Below, in pieces: positions 1-6,818 of a DNA stretch of 11,905 nt. The notes below the pieces were generated by a model. It was given only the letters and a program-made list of their open reading frames with translations. It did no database searches and was not told where the DNA came from. Each line of letters starts with the position of its first letter. Positions within the stretch are counted from its first letter, which is position 1. The translations under genes and the position numbers were made by a program. This DNA is from an uncultured Actinomyces sp. (GTDB taxonomy: Bacteria > Actinomycetota > Actinomycetes > Actinomycetales > Actinomycetaceae). The stretch covers positions 1 to 11,905 of the forward strand of contig CALEXZ010000049.1 of NCBI GenBank assembly GCA_937926195.1. Direction: 5' to 3'.

Positions 1-1
1 C

Positions 2-418
2 AGCGCTGAGTACAACGGGACGCTGGTGAACAAGTCCTACGTGACGGAGACGACGATCGAGGTGACGGACGCCAACCGGGCCGTCGTCGAGGCGTGGAGG
101 GCGAACTCGACCAAGCTGGGGCCGGTCGACAAGCCCCTCTTCCTCCTGCCGTCCAACGTCCTCGACCCGTCCGCGCCTCCCGCCAACGGCGACCCGATGG
201 CGCAGCTGCTGTACGAGGAGGCGAGCAGCACGCGCACGACCTACAACGTCAGTGGCGACGACTTCTCCCTGGGAGGGGAGGCGGCGTTGGGGCTCAAGCT
301 CGGTGGGGGATTCTCCCTGGCGAACGAGGACCAGACGGTGGAGAGCTCGACCTTCCTGGCTTCGCCGTCGTCTCCGGGAGCGCCGCGTCAGCGTGCGAAC
401 AACCTCGTGTGCGGCTGA
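2..418 (+). CDS. Pilin-headed large surface protein, copy 0 (C-terminal part only)
   Basis: This is the C-terminal 138 residues of a protein whose start lies left of the window; the frame is open from base 2 and stops with TGA at 416-418. It aligns throughout with the C-terminal parts of the three genes that follow. Shared blocks are TTIEVTDANRAVVE, N(V/I)LDPS, DPMAQ/GxxYE, a Gly-rich block (GGEAALGLKLGGGFS), the NEDQ motif, and the tail SSPGAPRQRxxNLVC ending in Cys-Gly. The paralogues suggest that the missing part carries a Flp-pilin-like N-terminal helix, but this cannot be seen here. It is the first visible member of a tandem array and is followed by a 153-base spacer related to the other array spacers. 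A GTG at 26 is internal to the conserved alignment and is not a likely start. Function unknown. Confidence 0.85.
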   Translation, partial: SAEYNGTLVNKSYVTETTIEVTDANRAVVEAWRANSTKLGPVDKPLFLLPSNVLDPSAPPANGDPMAQLLYEEASSTRTTYNVSGDDFSLGGEAALGLKLGGGFSLANEDQTVESSTFLASPSSPGAPRQRANNLVCG

Positions 419-498
419 CCCGCCCGCCTGGGGCGGCTTGCCTTCGGTGCCGGTGATGGCCTTCGTCCTCTGCGGGGCCGGACCGGGGAATGCTGCCC

Positions 499-528
499 CT
501 GTCTCGCTGCCGGTGACACCCGCATTCT
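499..528 (+). promoter_or_regulatory. Candidate promoter for copy A
   Basis: CTGTCT (499-504) and CATTCT (523-528) are separated by 18 bases and sit about 43 bases upstream of the ATG at 572. The same positions before copies B and C hold CTGCCT/TAACCT and CTGACT/TAACCT with the same spacing. Conservation of placement in all three spacers is the main support; the boxes themselves are weak. TTGACG follows immediately in each case. Confidence 0.3.
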
Positions 529-571
529 TGACGTAGGTCCCGTGCTTGCGTCGTTGGGAGAGGAGCCGACC

Positions 572-2119
572 ATGGAGCGGACAGGTCTGTACCAGGCGGT
601 CTGGCGGGTGCGTTGTGGAGAGGTGGGTGCGGGCTCGGCGGCGTACGCGGGGGTCATCGTCGTCGTCGTTATCCTCGTGGGGGCGCTGGCGGTGGGGATG
701 ACGCCGGTCGGTCTGAATATCGCGACTGGTGTGAGCAACGAGATCTGCAAGATCTTCAACGAGTCCTGCGCGGGCAGTGAGGAGGCTGACGGGGGTGACA
801 AGCCCCCGGCGGTGGACCCGCGCAGGCCGGGTGAGTGCGTCGTCTCCTCCCACAAGGACAACCACTCGGTTGACACGACGATCGGTGTCGTCAAAATCGG
901 CCAGAACTTTGGGCTTCTCAAGCAGCGTGAGCAGTACTACGACCCCAAGACCGGCGAGATCAAAACCCGTTATCGGGTCGTGGCTACCCACGGACTTGGA
1001 GCAGGGACCGGGGCAGGGGTCGGGACCAAGGGAGAGTTCGCCAACTCGGGTATTGGTGCAGACCTGTCGATGGAGAATAGTCGCAGTGGCCAGGTCGGCG
1101 ACACGTGGGAGTTCGGCTCCGAGGAGGAGATGAACTCCTTCATCGAGCAGTATGAGAAGTACAACACGCGTCTGACTAATCTCGGTAACCCGTTCTACGC
1201 CGGATATGCCCTGCTCTCAGGCACCTGGCCCCAGCCACCAAGGCATGCCGAGAAAACCTCGTGGACTGTCAAGTCGGGCGCCCTCGTCAACGGTGATGCA
1301 GGCCTGCGCGTCGGCAAGGACAACGAGGAGACTGGAGAGAAGAGCACCAATCTTAACGCGGGCCTGTACGCCAAGGCCTCGCATGGCGAAGCCGCGACGC
1401 TCACCTTCGACCACCGTCCCGGTCACGAGGGCGAGTACTCGCTGACGACCACTTACGAGGGGACGATCGGTGGGGGCATCAACGCCGTGTTCGTCGGTCT
1501 CGGAGGGGCGGGCTCTTACACGGGGGCCATCACCTATAACTTCAGGTCCGGGCCGGACGGTCTGCCCCAGTTGTCGAGCGTGACCTTTAACCAGACGACA
1601 ACTGGGGACCTCACTTGGACAGGGACTAGCGGCCCCATTGGTCAAAGCGACGACACGAAGAGCAAATTCAGCGGTGAGGCCACAAGCACGCAGTCTCATG
1701 TCACCAGGACGACGCTTGAGGTGACGGATGCCAACCGTGCGGTTGTCGAGCAGTGGGCGGCGCAGAACCTGGAAAACTCAGCTGAAGACCACCACCGTAG
1801 AAGTATCAGCCCTCCTGGGACGGACCTCCCACATCCCAATGTCGCCCTCATTCCGGCAAACATCCTCGATCCCTCGGCGCCCGTGCCGGACGACCCGATG
1901 GCGCAGGCCATGTACGAGGGGGCCACGAGTTCCCACACGGTCTACGACGTCGACAGTGACAATGCCACCGTGGGTGGTGAGGTCGCCCTGGCGCTCAAAC
2001 TCGGCCTGGGTGTGTCTTCCTCGGGCGAGGACCAGAACGTGGTGAGCTCGACGTACCTGGCCTCGCCGTCGTCTCCGGGAGCGCCCCGTCAGCGCCAGGA
2101 CAACCTGGTGTGCGAGTGA
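572..2119 (+). CDS. Pilin-headed large surface protein, copy A
   Basis: Product of 515 residues. The ATG at 572 is chosen over the GTG at 542 because AGGAG lies 6 bases before it and it aligns with the start of copy B. Residues 11-19 are basic (WRVRCGEVG). A Flp-pilin-like site follows (G19, then AGSAAY, with Tyr at +6 but Ala at +5 instead of the usual Glu), then a Val/Ile-rich helix at about 26-45. Cys59 and Cys66 (ICKIFNESC), Cys89 and the penultimate Cys514 are conserved in copy B. The body has a GDTWEF motif at 176-181 and several Gly-rich stretches with a beta-strand look (142-168, 290-325, 465-485). A hydrophilic insert at about 400-425 is absent from copy B. It is likely exported and anchored by, or processed at, the N-terminal helix. 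Similar heads are known on other actinobacterial proteins of unknown function; no enzymatic motif is visible. Codon use looks slightly less GC-rich than in copy B. Confidence 0.9.
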   Translation: MERTGLYQAVWRVRCGEVGAGSAAYAGVIVVVVILVGALAVGMTPVGLNIATGVSNEICKIFNESCAGSEEADGGDKPPAVDPRRPGECVVSSHKDNHSVDTTIGVVKIGQNFGLLKQREQYYDPKTGEIKTRYRVVATHGLGAGTGAGVGTKGEFANSGIGADLSMENSRSGQVGDTWEFGSEEEMNSFIEQYEKYNTRLTNLGNPFYAGYALLSGTWPQPPRHAEKTSWTVKSGALVNGDAGLRVGKDNEETGEKSTNLNAGLYAKASHGEAATLTFDHRPGHEGEYSLTTTYEGTIGGGINAVFVGLGGAGSYTGAITYNFRSGPDGLPQLSSVTFNQTTTGDLTWTGTSGPIGQSDDTKSKFSGEATSTQSHVTRTTLEVTDANRAVVEQWAAQNLENSAEDHHRRSISPPGTDLPHPNVALIPANILDPSAPVPDDPMAQAMYEGATSSHTVYDVDSDNATVGGEVALALKLGLGVSSSGEDQNVVSSTYLASPSSPGAPRQRQDNLVCE

Positions 2120-2148
2120 CCTCCTGACCCGTCCGCCTGGGGCGGCTC

Positions 2149-2198
2149 GCCCTCGGTGCCGGTGACGAACGCCGTCTGCCGCGGGGCGGACCGAGGGC
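2149..2198 (+). terminator. Conserved spacer hairpin after copy A
   Basis: GCCCTCGGT (2149-2157) pairs perfectly with ACCGAGGGC (2190-2198) around a 32-base GC-rich interior. There is no T-run after it. It may be a terminator or an mRNA 3' processing or stability element between array members. Confidence 0.45.
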
Positions 2199-2207
2199 GG
2201 GCGCCCC

Positions 2208-2236
2208 TGCCTCTGTGCCGATCACGCTCGTAACCT
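2208..2236 (+). promoter_or_regulatory. Candidate promoter for copy B
   Basis: CTGCCT is followed after about 18 bases by TAACCT (2231-2236), placing a start about 37 bases before the GTG at 2280. It is aligned with equivalent boxes upstream of copies A and C. TTGACGTAGGTCACGTG follows directly; it is too close to the ribosome binding site to be a usable -35 itself. Confidence 0.3.
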
Positions 2237-2279
2237 TGACGTAGGTCACGTGTGTGTGGTGCGATGAGGGGAGCCAGTC

Positions 2280-3770
2280 GTGGAGCGGGTGAGTCTGGAC
2301 CGGGTGATGGCCCGGGTGCGTCATGGTGAGGTGGGTGCGGGCTCAGCGGTGTACGCGGGTGTCATCGTCGTCGTCGTCATCCTCGTGGGGGCGCTGGCGG
2401 TGGGGATGACGCCGGTCGGTCAGGACGTCGCCACCGGTGTGCGCAACGAGATCTGCAAGATCTTCAACGAGTCCTGCGCGGACAGTGAGGGTGACAAGCC
2501 CCCGGCGGTGGATCCGCGCAGACCGGGCGAGTGCGTCGTCTCCTCCCACAAGGACAGCCAGTCAAGCTACGCGAAGGTCGCCGTCGTCAAGGTCGCACCC
2601 GACTTCAGCTTCGTCACCCAGCGCGAGCAGTACTACGACCCGAAGACCGGAGAGGTCAGGACCCGCTACCGGGTGGTCGCCACGGAGGGTGGCGCCCTGG
2701 GAGCCGAGGTGGGCGTCGGGACCAAGGGCGAGGTCGGCGACTCCGGCCTCGGCGCTGACGTGTCCGCTGAGCTGAACGTCGGCATCAAGAGCGGTGACAC
2801 GTGGGAGTTCGGCTCCGAGGAGGAGATGAACGCCTTCATCAAGGGGTACGAGGAGTATCGCTTCAACGTGCTGCGATCCCGATTCGACCCGTTCTACGCC
2901 GGCTACACCCTCTTCACGGGCGACTACCCCAAGCCCCCGAGGCCGGCTGACAAGACCTCGCTGACCTTCAAGGCTGAGGCTCTTGCCAACGGTGACGCCG
3001 GGCTGCGCCTGGGGAAGGACAACAAGGAGACCGGTGAGAAGAGCCTCAACCTCAATGCGGGTGTGTATGCGAAGGCCTCGGGAAGCAAGTCGTTCACACG
3101 CACCGAGGACCACCGTCCCGGTCACGAGGGCGAGTACTCCTTGACCTACGGCTACGAGGGGACCATCGGCGGAGGAGTGAACGCGGTCTTCGTGGGTGTC
3201 GGCGGCAACGGGAACTACAACGGGACGATCACCTACAACTTCAAGCCCGGGCCGGACGGCAACCCTGCTCTGACGAGCGTGACCTTCAACCAGGTGACCT
3301 CGGGCGACCTCACGTGGTCGGGGACCAACGGTCCCGTCAACAAGATCGACAACAAGAAGGGCACCGTCAGCGGTGAGGGCTCGGGCAAGCACGCCCACGT
3401 CACCAAGACAACGATCGAGGTGACCGACGCCAACCGGGCGGTCGTCGAGTCGTGGGCGGCGCACAACAGGGAGGCGTCGCTCTACGGCGGGGACCTTCTC
3501 GTGCCCGGCAACATCCTCGACCCCTCGACGCCCACTCCGGGTGACCCGATGGGACAGGCCATGTACGAGGGGGCTACGAGCTCGCACACCGTCTACGACG
3601 TCAAGAACGGCAAGTTCGCCCTAGGTGGCGAGGTCGCCCTCGGGCTCAAGCTCGGTGCGGGATTCTCCTTCTCCAACGAGGACCAGAACGTGGTGAGCTC
3701 GACGTACCTGGCCTCGCCGTCGTCTCCGGGAGCGCCCCGTCAGCGCCAGGACAACCTGGTGTGCGAGTGA
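2280..3770 (+). CDS. Pilin-headed large surface protein, copy B
   Basis: Product of 496 residues from a GTG start preceded by a purine-rich GAGGGGAG. This start aligns residue for residue with copy A and with the second ATG of copy C. The N-terminus is RVRHGEVG, then AGSAVYAGVIVVVVILVGAL. The predicted prepilin cut is after G19, with Val at +5 and Tyr at +6. Conserved cysteines are 59, 66, 85 and 495 (penultimate). The body repeats the family pattern: a block with REQYYDPKTGE, a Gly-rich pair of strands, GDTWEFGSEEEMNAF, a DHRPGHEGEYSLT segment, TTIEVTDANRAVVE, then the conserved tail. Its 5' 150 bases and 3' 90 bases are almost identical in DNA to the neighbouring copies, while the middle differs more. 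It is probably co-oriented and possibly separately transcribed, because a hairpin and promoter-like boxes lie in each spacer. Function is not recognised; a secreted, disulfide-bonded, beta-rich protein is the best description. Confidence 0.9.
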   Translation: MERVSLDRVMARVRHGEVGAGSAVYAGVIVVVVILVGALAVGMTPVGQDVATGVRNEICKIFNESCADSEGDKPPAVDPRRPGECVVSSHKDSQSSYAKVAVVKVAPDFSFVTQREQYYDPKTGEVRTRYRVVATEGGALGAEVGVGTKGEVGDSGLGADVSAELNVGIKSGDTWEFGSEEEMNAFIKGYEEYRFNVLRSRFDPFYAGYTLFTGDYPKPPRPADKTSLTFKAEALANGDAGLRLGKDNKETGEKSLNLNAGVYAKASGSKSFTRTEDHRPGHEGEYSLTYGYEGTIGGGVNAVFVGVGGNGNYNGTITYNFKPGPDGNPALTSVTFNQVTSGDLTWSGTNGPVNKIDNKKGTVSGEGSGKHAHVTKTTIEVTDANRAVVESWAAHNREASLYGGDLLVPGNILDPSTPTPGDPMGQAMYEGATSSHTVYDVKNGKFALGGEVALGLKLGAGFSFSNEDQNVVSSTYLASPSSPGAPRQRQDNLVCE

Positions 3771-3799
3771 CCTCCTGACCCGTCCGCCTGGGGCGGCTC

Positions 3800-3849
3800 G
3801 CCCTCGGTGCCGGTGACGAACGCCGTCTGCCGCGGGGCGGACCGAGGGC
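3800..3849 (+). terminator. Conserved spacer hairpin after copy B
   Basis: Same GCCCTCGGT / ACCGAGGGC 9-bp stem as after copy A, arms at 3800-3808 and 3841-3849. In the spacer after copy 0 the sequence has drifted, but most of the equivalent pairing is kept with G-T wobbles. That hints that the structure matters. Confidence 0.45.
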
Positions 3850-3857
3850 GGGCGCCC

Positions 3858-3887
3858 CTGACTCTGTGCCGATCACGCTCGTAACCT
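3858..3887 (+). promoter_or_regulatory. Candidate promoter for copy C
   Basis: CTGACT (3858-3863), 18 bases, TAACCT (3882-3887), about 43 bases before the ATG at 3931. One of the two bases that differ from the copy A-B spacer (position 3861) falls in the -35-like box and moves it closer to TTGACA. Confidence 0.3.
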
Positions 3888-3930
3888 TGATGTAGGTCAC
3901 GTGTGTGTGCGGCGCAGAGAGGAGACGATG

Positions 3931-5483
3931 ATGGGGTGGACCAGCGTGCCTCGAGTGATTGCCCGGGTGCGTCGTGGTGAGGTGGGTGCGGGCTCGGCGG
4001 TGTACGCGGGTGTCATCGTCGTCGTCGTCATCCTCGTGGGGGCGCTGGCGGTGGGGATGACGCCGGTCGGCCAGGACGTCGCCACCGGAGTGCGCAACGA
4101 GATCTGCAAGATCTTCAACGAGTCCTGCGGCAGCAAACCGACAGAGCCGACGGTGCCCTCAGGTCGGGAGCCTGTGGACCCGCGCCGCCCGAAGGACTGC
4201 GTCGTCTCCTCCCATCAGGACGGCTCATCGGGCTACACCAAGATCGGAGTCGTCAAGCTCTCGCCAGACTTCAGCTTCCTCACCCAGCGCGAGCAGTACT
4301 ACGACCCTGAGACAGGGGATATCAGGACTCGCTACCGAGTGGTCGCCTCCGGGGGCCTCGGTGTTGGAGGCGAGGTGGGCGTCGGGACCAAGGGGGAGAT
4401 CGGCGACTCCGGCATCGGCGCGGACCTGTCTGCCGGAGGGAGTATCAATGCCAAGAACGGCGACACGTGGGAGTTCGGCTCCGAGGAGGAGATGAACGCC
4501 TTCGTCCAGCAGTACCAGGCGTATGTCGGCCACGTGATGAGGCTCGCCTCTGATCCCCTCTATGCCGGGTACTCCCTCGTCACAGGCAACCAGCCCTCTG
4601 CGCCGCGGCCGCCTGACAAGACCTCGACGACCATCAAGGCGGAGGAGCATGCCAACGGCGACGTCGGTCTGCGATTCGGCCATGACAACAAGGAGCTCGG
4701 CGAGGAGGCATTCAACCCCAATATGGGTATCTTCGCGAAGGCCTCCGTGAGCACGTCGTACACGCGTACCGATGATCGCCGTGCCGGTCACGAGGGCGAG
4801 TACTCCGTGACGACAGGCTACGAGGGGAGCATCGGTGGTGGAGCGAATATGACGTTCCTCGGCATCGGCGGGAATGGGACATACAACGGGACGGTCACCT
4901 ACAGCTTCAAGCCCGGGCCGGACGGCCAGCCTCGGCTGTCAAGCGTGACCTTCAACCAGGTGACCTCGGGCAACGTGACGTGGTCGGGGACCAACGGTCC
5001 CGTCAACAAGATCGGCAACAAGAAGGGCACCGTGAACGGTGAGGGATCGGGATATCACGCCCACGTCACCAAGACGACGATCGAGGTGACCGATGCCAAC
5101 CGCCCGGTGGTTGAGGGCTGGGCTGCGGCGAACATGACGTCAGCGGGGGCCGGAGGGAACATCCTCCTGCCGTCGAACATCCTCGACCCCTCGATGCCCG
5201 CCCCGGGCGACCCGATGGGACAGGCGATGTACGAGGGAGCTACGAGCTCGCACACCGTCTACGACGTCAAGAACGGCAAGTTCGCCTGGGGGGCGAGGTC
5301 GCCCTCGGGCTCAAGCTCGGCCTGGGATTCTCCTTCTCCAACGAGGACCAGAACGTCGTCAGCTCGACCTACCTTGAGTCGCCCACGGGGCCCGGGGCCC
5401 CGCGCCTACGGCGGAACAACGACGTGTGCGACGGGCAATCAGCAGGAAACACCGGTGGAGGCGCGTCAGGAGGGTCGTGGTGA
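3931..5483 (+). pseudogene. Pilin-headed large surface protein, copy C, frameshifted near the 3' end
   Basis: The ATG at 3931 is preferred to the adjacent ATG at 3928: it leaves six bases after AGGAG and aligns exactly with copy B. The head (RVRRGEVG, then AGSAVYAGV), Cys59, Cys66 and Cys90, GDTWEF, GHEGEYSVT and TEVTDANR-type blocks are all present. At 5286-5293 the copy reads GCCTGGGGGGCGAG where copy B has GCCCTAGGTGGCGAG: one base is missing beside a run of six G. Restoring one base recovers the family tail (GGEVALGLKLGLGFSFSNED, then SSTYLESPTGPGAPR) and a stop at 5481-5483. That would give about 517 residues, with an 18-residue Gly/Ser-rich extension starting at the conserved Cys instead of Cys-Glu. 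As written, the frame has no stop and runs into the gene at 5593, ending at 6030. It could be a true pseudogene, homopolymer phase variation, or a sequencing error; the sequence alone cannot decide. Confidence 0.75.
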
Positions 5484-5495
5484 CACGGCCACGGT

Positions 5496-5509
5496 GGGGA
5501 GCGGTCCCC
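5496..5509 (+). terminator. Weak hairpin after copy C
   Basis: GGGGA (5496-5500) and TCCCC (5505-5509) form a 5-bp stem with a GCGG loop, 12 bases past the restored stop of copy C. There is no T-run. Support is low; the long spacer hairpin seen after copies A and B is absent here. Confidence 0.25.
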
Positions 5510-5542
5510 GGCTTCGCACCGACCACCGCCACGCGGACCGCC

Positions 5543-5548
5543 TAGAAT
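5543..5548 (+). promoter_or_regulatory. Candidate -10 box for the 5593 gene
   Basis: TAGAAT, 44 bases before the ATG at 5593, fits the actinobacterial TAnnnT pattern. No convincing -35 box lies 16-19 bases upstream. Confidence 0.3.
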
Positions 5549-5592
5549 GTCGCACGCACCGCAGCACGCTGCCTACGACAGGAGACGAACAC

Positions 5593-6030
5593 ATGACGAT
5601 GACCGACGTGACGGAGGACCGCGGCCCTCGTGGGCGTTCCCTGCTGGTGTTCACGGTCGTCGGATGGGCGGCGAGCCTCGTCGGCTACCTCGTGGCCCGT
5701 GAGATCATCAAGGCCGTCGGTCCCGCGACCGGATGGTTCAACGTCCTGCTCGCCCTTGTCGTGCCGATCCTGTCCGCGCTCGCAGGCACGCTCGTCATGC
5801 CCCCCGCCGCACTGCGTGGGGCCAAGGGCGCGCTGCTCCACGCCCTCGTCGTCCTCCCGGTCCCGATCGCCTTCAACCTCTTCTCCATGTTCGGGCCCTT
5901 CTCGGAGTTCGTCACCGGAATGCTCATAGTCTTCCTGGTGGGCGTCATCAGCGTCGGCACGCTCATCGGTGCTGTGCTCGGGCGTCTGCTGCGTCGTGAC
6001 CCGGACCGATTGCTGCGCGACAGCTTCTAG
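5593..6030 (+). CDS. Small four-helix membrane protein (first paralogue)
   Basis: Product of 145 residues. The ATG is preceded by ACAGGAGACGAACAC, giving AGGAG at good spacing, and the same leader occurs before its paralogue at 6819. Four hydrophobic segments are visible at about 16-38, 48-70, 80-100 and 106-133. A conserved SALAGTLVMPPA(A/W)LRGA turn lies between helices 2 and 3, and a basic C-terminus (GRLLRRDPDR) follows helix 4. No catalytic or transport motif is recognised. It lies in the same reading frame as the frameshifted end of copy C, so a naive reading fuses the two; its own ribosome binding site argues that it is a separate gene. The lipoprotein follows after 58 bases, so the two are probably cotranscribed. 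Inference: an integral membrane accessory or protective protein for the neighbouring secreted family. Confidence 0.85.
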   Translation: MTMTDVTEDRGPRGRSLLVFTVVGWAASLVGYLVAREIIKAVGPATGWFNVLLALVVPILSALAGTLVMPPAALRGAKGALLHALVVLPVPIAFNLFSMFGPFSEFVTGMLIVFLVGVISVGTLIGAVLGRLLRRDPDRLLRDSF

Positions 6031-6088
6031 ACCCGGGGCTCACCGTCCGCCGCTCCATACCCGCCCGACATGACCTGAGGAGAAGCCC

Positions 6089-6685
6089 ATGACTCGTTCT
6101 GACATCCCTGCCGAGGGTATGCGTCGCCGCGCCGTCCTCTCCCTCCCGGTTGCCTGTATCGGCGCTGGTGCTCTGGCCTCCTGCTCGGGGTCCCCCGAGG
6201 TGCCCGAGGGGTGGGTGCGCAAGGAGAAGGGCCTGCTGTCGGTGGCCGTGCCTCCCCAGTGGCAGGAGGTGACCGTCCCCGAGGGCGCCCAGGTGTCGAG
6301 CTGGGACTGGGTCCTCCAGGACACGCCGGACTTCAACGACTCCGCGACCACGGTGCGTCTGCTTGGGATGACCGAGGGCCCGGAGGCGGTCATCGTGTAC
6401 CCGCCCAAGGACGCCGTCGAGGTGGCTGAGACCCTTGGCACGGTCGACCTGTTCGGCCAGCACGACCCCTACTACCCCAAGGCCAAGGAGATCGAGGGCG
6501 GTGAGGACGAGGTCCAGCGCGTCGACGTCCCCTACGGCGACGGTGCCGGCCACGACTACCTGCTCGTCGCCAAGGACGAGAAGTCCGGGCTCATGGTCGT
6601 CGTCGGCCTGACCGGGTCAGGCGTGACGGAGGAGATCATTGCCGGTATCGCCGCAGGCATCCAGGTGCTCGTCCCCTCCTCGTGA
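6089..6685 (+). CDS. Lipoprotein, about 200 residues, single globular domain
   Basis: Product of 198 residues; the ATG follows GAGGAGAAGCCC. Residues 11-31 form a signal peptide with MRRR at its start and a lipobox LASC, so Cys32 would be lipidated and the mature protein held on the outer face of the membrane. The mature part starts PEGWVRKEKGLLSVAVPPQW and ends with an amphipathic helix (EEIIAGIAAGIQVLVP). That pattern resembles small PsbP/Mog1-like actinobacterial lipoproteins, but this is a guess from the strand order, not a confirmed family match. The two-domain lipoprotein at 8292 has similar-looking units. It sits between two paralogous membrane proteins, and a 23-base repeat of its 3' end lies just downstream. 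A role as partner or protector of the surface proteins is inference only. Confidence 0.85.
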   Translation: MTRSDIPAEGMRRRAVLSLPVACIGAGALASCSGSPEVPEGWVRKEKGLLSVAVPPQWQEVTVPEGAQVSSWDWVLQDTPDFNDSATTVRLLGMTEGPEAVIVYPPKDAVEVAETLGTVDLFGQHDPYYPKAKEIEGGEDEVQRVDVPYGDGAGHDYLLVAKDEKSGLMVVVGLTGSGVTEEIIAGIAAGIQVLVPSS

Positions 6686-6752
6686 CGGTGCGGAGGGCCG
6701 GCCCATCCCGCTGACCTTCATCCCCGGGGTCGTCCCCTCCTCGTGACGGTGC
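6669..6752 (+). repeat. 23-base direct repeat at the end of the 6089 lipoprotein gene
   Basis: The sequence at 6669-6691, starting TCGTCCCCTCCTCGTGACGG and covering the stop codon of the lipoprotein gene, is repeated exactly at 6730-6752. It looks like the scar of a local tandem duplication of 61 bases, or of a lost second lipoprotein copy. Confidence 0.85.
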
Positions 6753-6818
6753 CGAGGACCTGCGGCGCCCAGGACACCCCACCACCGCAGCCTGCTGCCT
6801 GACACAGGAGACGACCGC

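Larger units (their letters stand above)
2027..2258 (+). repeat. Near-identical direct repeat, unit 1 (end of copy A plus spacer)
   Basis: The last ~90 bases of copy A and most of the following spacer match 3678-3909 at 230 of 232 positions by my alignment. The two differences are at 2210/3861 (c/a) and 2240/3891 (c/t). The offset is constant at 1651 bases. Coding and non-coding parts are equally conserved, which points to recent duplication or gene conversion. Confidence 0.9.
3678..3909 (+). repeat. Near-identical direct repeat, unit 2 (end of copy B plus spacer)
   Basis: Partner of 2027-2258 (230 of 232 bases identical). It spans the last part of copy B, the stop codon and most of the spacer. 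Identity falls off just before the ribosome binding site of copy C. Confidence 0.9.

Noticed and set aside
658..690. Repeated GTC triplets as a microsatellite
   Set aside because: They encode the Val-rich helix of the pilin-like head and are explained by codon use; copy number is nearly constant among copies.
2235..2240. TTGACG as the -35 box of the array promoters
   Set aside because: A -10 at normal spacing would put the transcription start inside the ribosome binding site; the upstream boxes fit better.
2562..3587. A 341-residue open frame on the minus strand
   Set aside because: It lies wholly antisense to copy B and looks like a high-GC shadow frame without coherent domains.
3901..6030. 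A single 709-residue protein spanning copy C and the membrane protein
   Set aside because: The family alignment breaks at a one-base deletion near 5290, and the downstream gene has its own ribosome binding site and a paralogue that stands alone.
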